NCBI GenBank assembly: GCA_039105265.1
Contig: JAPFFF010000001.1
Coordinates: 1,674,001-1,738,000 of the forward strand
DNA: 64,000 nucleotides
Reading direction: 5' to 3'
Source of the DNA: Tritrichomonas musculus
Lineage: Eukaryota; Parabasalia; Tritrichomonadida; Tritrichomonadidae
The translations under genes were made by a program, and so were the position numbers. The notes under the pieces were generated by a model that was given only the letters and a program-made list of their open reading frames with translations, searched no databases and was not told where the DNA came from. Shown here piece after piece: positions 1 through 10,313 of the stretch (within the stretch, counting starts at the first letter, position 1; every line of letters begins with the position of its first letter).

Positions 1-378
1 TCAATTGAAAGTTCTTCGAGGTCTCTTTCGTGATCTTTGCAAAGTTCGCTGAAATGTGATGCAATGAATTCAATTTCGGTACAAAAACGGTTATTGTAAA
101 TTTCTGAATGTTGTTCATGTAACTTCAAAAGAGTGAAGACGTTATCAATTGTAATTTCGGCGGTTTCGTATAAATTTTGGTATTCAATTGATTCTATGCC
201 AAGAATTTCAATCAATTCTAGGAAAAATGGAAGCTCTTCTGCTGGCAAATTATTTTCTTCGAAATTAAGATGTTTCAAAAGATGTGAAAAATTGCCTCGT
301 TGTTGCGTGTTGATTATAAATGTATCTAATTTTTTTTACGCATGACGTTTTGAGTTGAATTTTGCTTGTTTGGATCAT
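1..378 (-). pseudogene. 5' end of an unrecognised trichomonad multigene-family protein, cut by the window edge
   Basis: On the minus strand a frame is open from 329 to the window edge and reads LDTFIINTQQRGNFSHLLKH and onward, a coding-like, E/L-rich helical sequence without stops. No ATG lies in this frame. An ATG at 378-376 (MIQTSKIQLKTSCVKK) is in another frame and would join it only through a one-base shift in the run of eight A/T at 329-336. This suggests either a decayed gene or a sequencing slip in the homopolymer. The sequence resembles the N-terminal region that precedes ankyrin or LRR modules in trichomonad surface/cytosolic multigene families, but I cannot name the domain. The C-terminal part lies outside the window. 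Confidence 0.4.
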
Positions 379-1172
379 TAAAATTTAAGAAATGAAATGA
401 GTTTTCATTTTTTTAAAAAAGTTTCTTCTTAATGACGAGGTTTAAATTGAAAAATTGTATAGAAAATCGCAGTCATAAGAAGACAAAAAATTGAATGGCC
501 CTGCAGAAGTAATTCCGAGCTGTAAAAGATTCAAATATATTAAATATATAGAGATAATTATAATGATTTTTTTTTTGAAAAATTAAGAATTTTACAATTT
601 TTCTATTCATAGTTGATCGTTTACATAACTTTTTGAATGAACAACCAGCTAATCGATCAATCACTGCAAAGCAAATACAGCCAAACAATCAATCAAAGCA
701 CCCCAATGAATCAATTGATCCAAGTACCCAGAAGCAAATATTGGGAACCTTGATCTTCTTTTATGGAGAATCTATATCTTCTGTAGAGATTCTTCTTCGG
801 TTGACTATGATCATCAGTCAACCATGAGATAAAATAAATTAATCATCGAAAATTAGTTAAAAAATTAAGCTGGAATCAAAAAAAATTACTCTTTTTTGAA
901 TTTTTTTTTAATGTGTATATAAATAATTTGATGTCTTTTATATTTGGTGACTTTTATTGTTTAATTCACATTCTTATTCTGAATTATTTATTTGTATATT
1001 TTATTCAACTTTTCCATTCTTATATATATTCGAAAAATTAAAAATCAAATTGAATACTATTTAAAGTGATTGAACATTTTCAAAAAGTTAAAAAAAAACG
1101 TTCATGAACTTTTACAATATTCAAAAAATTGAATAGTTTTCACAAAATAGAATTTGTTAACGAATACTATTT
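379..1172. other. A+T-rich intergenic region
   Basis: No credible gene is seen. Short open frames near 473-688 and 633-827 overlap on opposite strands, have low-complexity composition and match no family I recognise. The right part, from about 840, is homopolymer-rich and leads into the promoter of the gene starting at 1188. Confidence 0.6.
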
Positions 1173-1180
1173 TCATTTTT
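1173..1180 (+). promoter_or_regulatory. Initiator-like element of the 1188 gene
   Basis: TCATTTTT lies 15 bases before the ATG at 1188. Trichomonad promoters use an initiator of the TCA(+1)-Y/W type placed within about 20 bases of the start codon. The match supports transcription start here and a very short 5' leader. It is a pattern match only. Confidence 0.45.
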
Positions 1181-1187
1181 AATCAAA

Positions 1188-2315
1188 ATGGACTTTCAAG
1201 AATATGTAAACGAAAGGAAGCAAATTCAAAGTTCCCTACTTGCATTTATTGATCAAGCTAGTGCAAAAGAAGAAGAAAATTTTCAAAATTTAACAAATTT
1301 AATTCAAGAGCAACAAATCGCAAAAGATAAAGATGAATTGACAGCCTTCTTCCATTTAATAAGCCAAATTTCAGCCCATCATCATCGTACACCCAATTTT
1401 CATACCAAATTAGATCGAGTCATATCCATATTTGCTGATGATATCAGAGAAAATTTTTTAAACTTAGAACTTTTCCATATATTTAAGAAAAATAAAAGAA
1501 TCCTTCTTTATCTTATTCAAAATGATCTCATTTTCCTTGATGAAAATATTGCAAAAGTATTATCAAAGCCAAAATATCGTAAATTGCGCTTTATACATTA
1601 TTTCTACCCCGAACTTAAGAAATACCTCACAGATGAGAAGCTCAAGAACGAGATTGAAAAGGACATTAGCAAATACAACGATGATACGTTTAAACAACTT
1701 CGTCAGCATGGAGAAAACGAGACCAAAATATGCGAATTAATTCGAAATGATGCAATTAATGAATTCACGTCACAACTCAGTTCAGATAAGAGATCTCAAG
1801 ATATACCTATTTCAATTTTTGAGACCAACACATTTCTAATCAAAAACGGTTGCAGCATGATTGAATATTCCGCCTTTTTCGGTTCCATTCAAATTTTCAA
1901 TTATCTCCTCCAAAACGGCAGCCAAACAAGCTCTCAAATTTGGCTCTATGCGGTTCACGGCCGAAATTTGGAGATAATCAACTCCCTCATCTCCAGCAGA
2001 ATCAGAGCAAGAGACTCTTCTTACGTGCAAGCTCTCGACGAGTCATTCAAATGTCATAATGGTGAAGTGACCAGTTATATTAAGGAAAAGTTACTCAACA
2101 TAAAAAGTGGTGAAGAATTGTCAGTTTTCGCTCAGAGCACAAAGTATTATAATTATGAGAATTTCCCAGACGATTTGAATAATCAGTTCACTTTTTGCTA
2201 TTTCTGTCAGGCTGATTACTATTCAATGGTGACTAAGCTTGTAAACCTTTCAAATAAGAATTTCAAGATTAATACGCCAATAATCGCAATTTTAACCTCT
2301 TTTTTGTTCTTATAA
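1188..2315 (+). CDS. DUF3447 / ankyrin-like N-terminal part of an ankyrin-BspA protein
   Basis: 375 codons. The first 200 residues are a helical, charged region starting MDFQEYVNERKQIQSSLLAF. They are followed by the ankyrin-like DUF3447 core, including the hallmark IEYSAFFGSIQIFNYLL (about residue 225), IWLYAVHGRNLEIINSLI, ESFKCHNGEV and ADYYSMVTKLVNL. This family is greatly expanded in trichomonads and is thought to be a protein-interaction scaffold; no enzyme activity is predicted. The homologous stretch ends near KINTPII (about 2290). The final residues up to the stop look like spacer read-through. The protein probably continues in the ankyrin blocks at 2469 and 2869 and the LRR block at 3096. 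The start is supported by the initiator-like motif at 1173 and by alignment with the genes starting at 9641 and 19597. Confidence 0.8.
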   Translation: MDFQEYVNERKQIQSSLLAFIDQASAKEEENFQNLTNLIQEQQIAKDKDELTAFFHLISQISAHHHRTPNFHTKLDRVISIFADDIRENFLNLELFHIFKKNKRILLYLIQNDLIFLDENIAKVLSKPKYRKLRFIHYFYPELKKYLTDEKLKNEIEKDISKYNDDTFKQLRQHGENETKICELIRNDAINEFTSQLSSDKRSQDIPISIFETNTFLIKNGCSMIEYSAFFGSIQIFNYLLQNGSQTSSQIWLYAVHGRNLEIINSLISSRIRARDSSYVQALDESFKCHNGEVTSYIKEKLLNIKSGEELSVFAQSTKYYNYENFPDDLNNQFTFCYFCQADYYSMVTKLVNLSNKNFKINTPIIAILTSFLFL

Positions 2316-2468
2316 AATTTCAAATTTTTTTTAGTTCCAAATGCAATTCCAAAGAAAAATTTTCAATGAAATTTGAATTCAATTTTTAAATAGAGTTCTC
2401 AATTAATTTTTTTTGAATAGAATTTTTATTGAAATTTTTCAATAAAATTTTAATTTAGTTTTTTTTAT

Positions 2469-2968
2469 GTATCAGCTTTGAATCTTGCAGTGATTAGAGA
2501 AAATATTGACATAATAATCCTTCTTCTTAGATGTCCAGGAATCAACGTGAATTCTGTAACAGTTTTCATTCAACTTTTTCAATGTCGTTTCAATTTTTTC
2601 TTTATGAAATTTGAAATTCTTTTTTTAAATAAAATTTCTAATAATAAGTTTTTTAATTCAATTTCATAATTGCATTTTAAAATGGAGTTCTTAATTAATT
2701 TGTTAAATGGAGTTTCAATTTAATTTTTTTAATGAAGATGAAATTCATAATATTATTTTTAATAAAATTCTAAAAAAAAAAATATTTTTAAATAAGATTC
2801 CAAATTGCTTTTTTAATACAGTTTATAAATCCAATTATTTTTCATGAAATTCAAAAATTTAATATTTTCATAAGAATACATTATGTCTTGCAATTGAAAC
2901 CGTTAATCCAGAAATTGTCAGACTTATCCTAAGCCATCCAGATCTTGATGTCAATGCTGAATCAATTT
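2469..2968 (+). CDS. Two isolated ankyrin-repeat blocks between A+T-rich spacers
   Basis: Two stretches code single ankyrin repeats in a sea of non-coding A/T. Block 2469-2563 reads ALNLAVIRENIDIIILLLRC then PGINVNS. Block 2869-2968 reads HKNTLCLAIETVNPEIVRLI then LSHPDLDVNAES. The spacers (about 2291-2468, 2564-2868, 2969-3095) carry stops in every frame and low-complexity runs of the type AATTTNAAAT. The blocks begin and end at the same place in the ankyrin repeat as the modules of the 4383-8425 gene, so they look like exons of one gene joining 1188-2290 to 3096-3776. No GT...AG pair fits both ends in frame that I can see. Decay of a once continuous gene is the alternative. Confidence 0.55.
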
Positions 2969-3095
2969 TAAAGCCAATTATTTTTTTCTAATCTAGTTTT
3001 TTAATCATATTGTTTAATGACATTTGATATGAAAAAATTAAAATAAAATTCCACTTTTTCAATTATTCATAAGAAAATTTTAAATAACATCAAAT

Positions 3096-3776
3096 TTGAA
3101 TAAAAGTCCACTTTTCATTGCCGCCGAGAAAGGAAACAGGGAAATCTTCAATCTCGTTCTCAAGCACAAAGGCACTGCACTCAAAGACAGCGTTCTTCTT
3201 GGCTGCAAATTTTTGAGAGAGATCGTTATTTCAACGAACATCAAAACTATCGGCAAATTCGCCTTCAGTGGCTGTACTAATCTCAAGCGAGTTGTGGTCA
3301 GCTCGTCGGTTGAGTTCATTGATATGTACGCTTTTAAGGGCTGCACGGCGCTCGAGTCAATCACGTTGCCTGCAACGGTTACATTTATTGGCGGTTATGC
3401 GTTTGAGGAATGCAGTTCACTTCAACAGGTCGTGCTGAATGCAAAGATCAAGTCGATCGAGCCCTACACGTTCAGCAAGTGCTCAGCTTTGAAAGAATTG
3501 AATATTCCGGCGACCGTTACTTCTATCGGCAAGTACGCTTTCAATTGCTGCTCGTCTATCACAAAAATTTCAATACCTAACTCCGTTAGGTCAATTGGAA
3601 CATACGCATTCACCGCCTGCACATCGCTGAGGCAGCTCACAATCCCGTCAAGCGTGACAAATGTCGGCTACTACACATTCGTCGATGCAACAGAGCTGAA
3701 GCAGCTGGTCATACCAAAGCACTTGGAGATAAATCTTCTCGGTATCAATGCAGATGCAAAAGTAATAAGAAGCTGA
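3096..3776 (+). CDS. Last ankyrin repeat plus BspA-like LRR_5 domain (3' part of the 1188 gene)
   Basis: The block starts inside an ankyrin repeat (NKSPLFIAAEKGNREIFNLV, from about 3099; no in-frame ATG precedes it) and runs into about seven BspA-like leucine-rich repeats of about 23 residues with the pattern IP-x-x-V-x-x-I-x-x-Y-A-F-x-x-C-x-x-L. BspA-like LRR proteins are a large trichomonad family, often linked to adhesion. This copy has no signal peptide or transmembrane segment because it is fused to ankyrin repeats, so it is more likely cytosolic. The LRR part is visibly richer in G+C than the ankyrin part and the spacers, which suggests separate origin or recent gene conversion. It ends at the TGA at 3774-3776. 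Confidence 0.75.
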   Translation: MNKSPLFIAAEKGNREIFNLVLKHKGTALKDSVLLGCKFLREIVISTNIKTIGKFAFSGCTNLKRVVVSSSVEFIDMYAFKGCTALESITLPATVTFIGGYAFEECSSLQQVVLNAKIKSIEPYTFSKCSALKELNIPATVTSIGKYAFNCCSSITKISIPNSVRSIGTYAFTACTSLRQLTIPSSVTNVGYYTFVDATELKQLVIPKHLEINLLGINADAKVIRS

Positions 3777-3826
3777 AGAAACAGTATATCTTAATCAAAT
3801 AGTAAATAGTAAAATTTCTTTTCCGA

Positions 3827-3830
<4 letters not shown>

Positions 3831-3869
<39 letters not shown>
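3831..3869. repeat. Poly-T tract
   Basis: A nearly pure run of about 39 T directly downstream of the ankyrin-BspA gene, in front of the 13-bp minisatellite. Its length in the assembly should be treated as approximate. Confidence 0.9.
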
Positions 3870-3871
<2 letters not shown>

Positions 3872-3899
3872 TCTTATTTTTGTTGGTGTCTTATTTTTT

Positions 3900-4206
3900 T
3901 ATTTCTTTTTTTTTATGTCTTATTTTTATGCCTTGTTTTTATGTCTTATTTTTATGTCTTATTTTTATGTCTTATTTTTATGTCTTATTTTTATGCCTTG
4001 TTTTTATGTCTTGTTTTTATGTCTTATTTTTATGTCTTGTTTTTATGTCTTATTTTTATGCCTTGTTTTTATTTCTTATTTTTTTATTTCTTTTTTTTAT
4101 GTCTTATTTTTATGTCTTGTTTTTATGTCTTGTTTTTATGTCTTGTTTTTATGTCTTGTTTTTATGTCTTGTTTTTATGTCTTGTTTTTATGTCTTGTTT
4201 TGTTTT
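3900..4206 (+). repeat. 13-bp minisatellite, unit TTTTTATGTCTTR
   Basis: About 23 tandem units of TTTTTATGTCTTA/G with a few variants (ATGCCTT, ATTTCTT). Because 13 is not a multiple of 3 and the unit has no stop in the plus frames, all three plus frames stay open and translate to a 13-residue repeat (MSYFYVLFLCLIF). These frames are by-products, not genes. Two variant types (TTA, TTG) cluster: the A form prevails on the left and the G form on the right, as expected from local unit expansion. Confidence 0.9.
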
Positions 4207-4382
4207 TCTTGAGAATTAAAATATGATGAAGAAGAAAAAAAAAGCAAAGAAAGTTGAATATAAAAGATTTATTATACATTATATGTAGAGTAAGAATTTG
4301 ATTTTAGGGTTTGTGTCATAATCAATAGGTCTTTTTCATAAGATTTCAAAATAAAGAATCATTGAAATCTGTGATTTGAAAA

Positions 4383-7300
4383 TTAGATGAATAACTTATT
4401 AAAAACTTCATCTCTTTTGTCGTAAATGATATCTTCTCTTTGGAGCAAAAGCTTAACCATTTCTGTGTCTTCATTTATTGCTGCAATATGCAAAGCAGTT
4501 TTGTGGAATAAAAAAATTATAAATTGATTCATTAAAAAGAAATGATTTAAAACGCGATAAAAAATGCTTGAATGAAAACATTATTTAATATTTAAAATTA
4601 TTGAATGCCATTTAAATATATGAAATGAAATTATATTTAAATAAATAATCAGTAATTCTATTAAAACAAAAGTTTTTTTCTAAAATATTCGGAAGATTAA
4701 CATCAACTCTTGGATTTGATATTAATAATGAAGCAATCTCTAATGATCCTTTTTCAACTGCGACATTTAATGGGGTTTGATGAAAAACATTTTAGGAAAT
4801 TTCATTAAAACAAAAATGTGTCGTAATTTCATTTGAATATTTGAGATGAAATTAAATTAAATTTATTGATTTGAATTGAATCAAAAAACAATTGAATTTA
4901 AAATCATATTAAATGGTTTCAGTTGAAATTCCATGATAAAAAAAATGTCGAATTGAGTTGGCATTAAAATAATGCATATGGAATCAAATGAAAATTGAAT
5001 AATCTGAATTTTATAAAAATCATTGATTCAAAATTTTATTAAATGAGTAATTGAAAAATATTTGGTTTATTTGGATCTATGTTTATATTCGCTAATAGTA
5101 ATTCAACAGCATATTTGTATCCTAATTCAATCGCAAGATTCAAAGGTGTTTTTTGAGATTAAAACCAAAATTTCATACAAAAAAATTAATTAAAATTTCA
5201 TTTAAAAGAATGATTTAAAACAGATTGAAATCAATTGATTTTTAAACGCCATTATAATATTGCCTTTTGTAATATCATTTAAGTATTTGATTATAAATTC
5301 GATTAATTGTTTATATATAAAATGTATGGAAGATTAATATCTGTCTTTTTATTTGATAGTAATAATTTTATAAGATCATCACTGTGAACTTCAATTGCAA
5401 TATATAAAGGTGGCTTATTAAAAATTTTTGAATAATTTCATCAAATACAAACTAAAATTTTATTAAAATATTATATAAAAAATTGCATTTTAATTATTAA
5501 TATGAAATTAAATTTAAAAATAATTTTGAAAATGGCATGAATAAGATTGATGAAAATGTTATTGAAAAAAATAGATTTAAAAATGTCATTAAAAAAATTG
5601 ATTTTAAATTCTCTAAAAATATATGATGTGAAATGCTATTGAAATAATTATATATAAAACGAAATTAGCAAATGAATTTTGAACTGTATTAAAATTAATT
5701 GATAATTGAATAAAATATTTGGTTTTTCAATTAAATAAATAAATTTGTTTATGAATGTCATTAATGATTTAATCAGAACGTAATAAAAATTATAAACATG
5801 AAATCCAATTGAAATCAATGATTAAAAATGTTATGAGGGTAATAACCATAAAATGTCATTTAAAAAAATATATATATAAATTTCATTTAATTATTATTTG
5901 AAATTTTATCAGAATATGAAATTTGAAACCCAATCTAAATATTAATTTTAAATCCAATGAAAATTTATAATTTTGAATGGAATTGAAATGTATGAGTTAA
6001 AATCCAATTCAAATGAAAATGAAAATTTTATTTAAAATTTATCATGAAATTGCATTTAAATATTAATTTAAAATTGAATTTATAAAAATAAATTTAAACT
6101 AAATTAAAACATAAAATTTGAAATGGTATTGAAATATTTGATTTAAACTGTATTGAAAACTAAAAATTGAAATCGAATTAATTTTATTTATTTGAACGAG
6201 ATTAAAATATTTTTTTCAAAACAGTATAAAATTGTTAAAATTGAAATTCTATTAAAAACATTGCTTTAAAATGCAATTGAATTTTTGAATATGAAATGAA
6301 ATTAAAATATTCAATTGAATTTTATTAAAAATAAATCATTTAAATATTTGGACGATTAACATCAACTTTTGAATTTGATAACAGTATTTTAACAATATTC
6401 TCTGATTTTTCTTCAATTGCAATATTCAAAGGAGTTTTATTCACCTTTATTATTTTAAAATTTCATTAAAATCATATGATTTAATTTCATTGAAAAAAAT
6501 GATTAGAAATTATATTAATTAAAAATTTTAATTGTATTAAAACAAATTAATTAGAAATTTTATTAATATACTTCATTTTGAATTGAATTAAAATATATGA
6601 ATAAGGAAATGTTATTTAAAATAAATTTATAAAAATGTCATTAATTTATTATTTAAAAATGTCATTAATAAAGTAGTTCAAAATCCCATGAATTATTAAA
6701 ATTAAACACCATTAAACTGTGATTATTTGAAATTGTATAAAATTTAGAAATTTTAAAATTGTATTGAAATGATTTAAATGAAAATTATATGAAATATATA
6801 AATATGAAAATTTTGGGAAAATTAGCATCAATATTAGGTTCTTGTAAAAGTAAATTAATAATTTCTTTATCTTTATATTCAACTGCAATGCTTAATGCTG
6901 TCTTATTAAATATTGATATGAATTTCATAAAATACTATTATCGAAATTTCATTAAAAATTAATGAGAAAAAATATAATTGAATGAATTGATTCAGAATTT
7001 TGTTTGAAATGTTAAATATAGAATATAATTAAAATATAAGATTTGGAATGTCATTAAAATATTTGCTTATGAATTTTATTAAAATATTGTACAAAAAATC
7101 CAATTAGAAAATATAAATTTGAATTGAATAAAAATATAATTTGAGTTGAAATCCAATTAAAGTATATTGTATAAAATGGTATTTAATGAAATAAAATATA
7201 ATTCGATGAAAAACACTAAAAATAAAATTTTTGGGAGATTTACTCTAATTTTGTTGTTCAACAACAGTAATTTGATAATTAATATGTTTTTAGTTTTTAG

Positions 7301-8425
7301 AGCAACATGCAACGATGTGGAATAAAAATTATAAAATAAAATTTCATGAAAATAAAAAAATCGATTTCATTAACAAAACTAAAATGAAATTGTATTGCGA
7401 AAAATAATTCTAAACTATGTAAAATATAAACAATTATAATTTTATTCAAAATAGCAATTATTTGAATATCATTGAACTATAGTGTAGAAATTCCATTGAA
7501 AAAAATTAGAATTGGAATTGAATAAAATAATTTGATTTTAATCCAATTGAAACATTTGGTCTCAAATGTAATTGAAATAAATGAATAAAAATTTTATTAA
7601 AAACAAATTTATGATCAAATATTGTATAAATTAGGATCAATTGACGTATTTAATAATAAAATTTTTATAGCATCACTATATTCTTTTTCAACAGCAAAAT
7701 TCAAAGGTGTTGTTTGAGGTGTAAATTTTTAAACTTCATTAAAAAAAAAATTAAAATTACAGTTGAATCTGAGTTTTCATTTGAATGAAAATTTGTATTT
7801 TTAAAATTGTAATTTTATTAAAAAAATCAATATAAACACATGTTTGATTAACATTTATTTTTGCATTTTTTAACAATAATTTAAAAATTTCAAGATTTTC
7901 TTTTTCAATGGCAATTAATAATGGTGTTTTATAAAAAAATAAATCAAAACTTCATTTGAATACATATTTGTAAATAAAATAAAAATATATGATTTCAAAA
8001 TGTTGTTTAAATTAAAATATTTGTTTTGAAATTTTATTAAAATTTAATGATTTTAAAATGCTAGGAACGTTAACATCAACCATTTTACTTGCTAAAATCA
8101 ATTTAACAATTTCAATAATTTCGTTTTCAATAGCTATGTTTAATGCTGTCTTATGAATGAAATAAAGAATAACTTCATGAAAAGAGTTTTAATGTTAAAA
8201 ACTATCTTATAAAAGACAAAGATTAATGTCATTCGAAATCATGAATTGAAATTTTATTTAAAAAAAGTTTTGTTTTGAAACATAATTAAATATATAAAAT
8301 TCATAATTTTGTTAAATAAAAGATAAAACATTTGGAAGATTAATGTCAAGTTTTTCAATTGATATTAACAATTTTATGATTTCCATGTTTCCCTTTTCAA
8401 CTGCGATATTAAAAGCTGTTTTTTG
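4383..8425 (-). CDS. Eleven single-ankyrin-repeat exon-like modules (3' part of the 9641 gene)
   Basis: Reading leftwards on the minus strand, eleven short coding blocks each encode one ankyrin repeat: about 8328-8425, 8058-8155, 7838-7933, 7621-7719, 7227-7320, 6810-6907, 6344-6441, 5322-5419, 5057-5155, 4687-4782 and 4383-4505. Each is 94-99 bases, i.e. one 33-residue repeat, of the type HQTPLNVAVEKGSLEIASLL then ISNPRVDVNLPN. The last block (HKTALHIAAINEDTEMVKLL) runs to a stop at 4383. Spacers of about 120-370 bases (one of about 920) are A/T low-complexity with stops in all frames. Block ends share a consensus (GATGTTAATCTTCCAAATAT at the end, TTTNATAAAACACC at the start) but no GT-AG borders. 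Either this is a multi-intron gene with non-standard borders, or a duplicated and decaying gene. Within blocks I see no frameshift or stop. Confidence 0.6.
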
Positions 8426-8507
8426 AAACTAATAAAATATTAATTTCATTATAAGAAAATTATTTTATAAAAAATTCCATCATCAAATAAAATAATTTGA
8501 AATTGAA

Positions 8508-9641
8508 TTAAAATAATCGTTTATTTGAAATTGTATTAAAACGGAATAATTTATAAATTTTATAAAAATTTATCAAAGTTAAAATTACATATTGATTAGT
8601 ATTAATGCTTTTATCTCTTAAAAGTTCAAAAACAATAGAGTAGTAGTCATATTTGCAAAGATAATAAAATGATGATGCACTAAACTTATTTTCAATAAAA
8701 GCAAAATTGAAGTATTTCAAATCAATCAAAAATTCTTTTGAATACTTGTTCTTGTAATTTGGGAAATAAGTATTTTGGAAATAAATTTTGAAATCATTAT
8801 GATGGCATTTGATTGATTCTTCAATACACTTTTCACAAATAATCTCATCAGGTTTAATTTTGCTATTTTCAAGTAGAAAAATGATGTCAGCATTGTTGCC
8901 GTGAGTAGCATAAATCCAAATTGAAGGATTAACTTTGACTTTATTTTTAAATAAATATTCAAAAATTTGAAAAGAGCCAAAAAATGCAGAATATTCAATT
9001 AAAGTCGGGGTTTTTCTGAGCAAAAATTGGTTTGTCTCAAAAATTGAAATTTGAATGTCACTTTTCAATGACCTATGTGATGTGTTAATATAAGAAATAA
9101 AATCTTGAAGTTTATCGTCTCGTATTAGCTGGCAAATAATATCTTCATTTTCGCCTATTTTTCTATTTATTTCAAAATCTTTTTTGACGAAGTCCACTTC
9201 TTTCAGAAAAAGTTTGATTTCTGTCTCAAAATATTTGTGATAATTCTGTGATTGATACTTTTCACTGTGAACAACGGATATTATGTATTTGTCAATTTTT
9301 AATACTTTTTCATTTAATAGAAATAAAAGAAGCCGTTTGTTGCTCTTGAAAATATTGAAAATTTCGTAATTTGGGAAAAACTTGGTTTCGTTTTTGTAAT
9401 GTTGAAGAATTTTTTCAAGTTTGGCGAAAAAATTTTGGCGACGAAAATGGTTATTAGCGATTTTAACTATGGTATGGAATAATGACTTAATTTCATGCAT
9501 ATTGTATTGAATTCGCTGCTCATCTAATATTTGATTTAGATTTTGAAAGTTTTCTTCATCGTCTTCATCATTATCCAAGAAATTAAGAAGTGCTGAATGA
9601 ATTTTCTTCTTTTTATCTAAGTATGCCTGGATATTATTCAT
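8508..9641 (-). CDS. DUF3447 / ankyrin-like N-terminal part of a long ankyrin protein
   Basis: 377 codons beginning MNNIQAYLDKKKKIHSALLN, collinear with the N-terminal parts at 1188 and 19597. It has a helical first half, then the DUF3447 core with IEYSAFFGSFQIFEYLF, IWIYATHGNNADIIFLL, ESIKCHHNDF and CKYDYYSIVFELL. The homologous region stops at SINTNQY (about 8590). The last 25 or so codons are spacer read-through and the protein probably continues in the ankyrin modules at 8425-4383. A cytosolic scaffold role is inferred from the family. The start is supported by the initiator-like TCATTTTTTC about 11-20 bases upstream and by the paralogues. Confidence 0.8.
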   Translation of the reverse strand: MNNIQAYLDKKKKIHSALLNFLDNDEDDEENFQNLNQILDEQRIQYNMHEIKSLFHTIVKIANNHFRRQNFFAKLEKILQHYKNETKFFPNYEIFNIFKSNKRLLLFLLNEKVLKIDKYIISVVHSEKYQSQNYHKYFETEIKLFLKEVDFVKKDFEINRKIGENEDIICQLIRDDKLQDFISYINTSHRSLKSDIQISIFETNQFLLRKTPTLIEYSAFFGSFQIFEYLFKNKVKVNPSIWIYATHGNNADIIFLLENSKIKPDEIICEKCIEESIKCHHNDFKIYFQNTYFPNYKNKYSKEFLIDLKYFNFAFIENKFSASSFYYLCKYDYYSIVFELLRDKSINTNQYVILTLINFYKIYKLFRFNTISNKRLF

Positions 9642-9651
9642 TCACAGCAAA

Positions 9652-9661
9652 GAAAAAATGA
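9652..9661 (-). promoter_or_regulatory. Initiator-like element of the 9641 gene
   Basis: TCATTTTTTC on the minus strand, 10-20 bases before the ATG at 9641. It has the same form and spacing as the element before 1188 and fits the trichomonad initiator pattern. Confidence 0.4.
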
Positions 9662-9795
9662 TTTCAATTTTTAAAAAAATAACCGTTTTTTTATCAAAAT
9701 AATGAAAGAGCTGAAAATAAATAAATAAATAAATTAAATATTAAAGAGAAAAGGAAATCTATTATAAACATTAAAATTTTAACTATTTTTTAATA

Positions 9796-10298
9796 TTATT
9801 TTTTAGAATGATATAGATGTTTTGCAAAATATGTTATAAATTCATGAATTCCTTCGTTATTTTTAGTAGATGTTTCAAAATAATATAAATTATTTCGTAT
9901 TGCATATGATTCTGCTTCTTTTTTGCCGATTTCTCGCTTTTCCAACAAGGATAATATTTGGGTTTTTATTCAAATTTTTGATTAAATGATCCAGAATTGG
10001 ACATTGTTGTATGATTGGCGATTTGTAATATCAAAAACAATAACAAATCCATCTGAAGATGGGATGTACTCTCTTAAGATAGGAATTAATCTTTTATCTC
10101 CTGGATTATCCCATAGATACAAATAAATTTTTGGTTGTCAATTAAAGAATAAGATCTTGTATAGCAGGGCATGGAAGTTGAAAAATATTCTTCTTCAAAA
10201 TCTACACCAACTAGTAAATTGATTAAATTTGTTTTTCCAACGCATTTATCTCCAATAAATCTAATAATAAATCCGATATCATTATCTTTTTCAGTCAT
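9796..10298 (-). pseudogene. Rab-like small GTPase pseudogene
   Basis: Minus strand. The first frame (ATG at 10298-10296) reads MTEKDNDIGFIIRFIGDKCV then GKTNL, a P-loop GDKCVGKT. The next frame gives LWDNPGDKRLIPILREYIPS and GFVIVFDITNRQSYNNVQFW, matching switch II (normally WDTAGQE) and the following Rab strand. A third stretch gives EKREIGKKEAESYAIRNNLY and ETSTKN, matching the G5 ETSAK region, ending at 9796. At least two frame changes and a stop separate the pieces, and the NKxD guanine-specificity motif after IILVG is lost. Rab GTPases are highly expanded in trichomonads; this copy is not expected to work. Confidence 0.75.
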
Positions 10299-10313
10299 TG
10301 GATGAAAGATCAA

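Noticed and set aside
633-827. 64-codon plus-strand frame
   Set aside because: Low complexity, no similarity, overlapped by a similar frame on the other strand.
3880-4226. Three overlapping open frames of 92-110 codons
   Set aside because: They are translations of the 13-bp minisatellite in three frames with the same 13-residue period.
8508-8590. C-terminal tail of the 377-codon DUF3447 frame
   Set aside because: Reads into the first A/T spacer and has no counterpart in the paralogues; probably not part of the protein.
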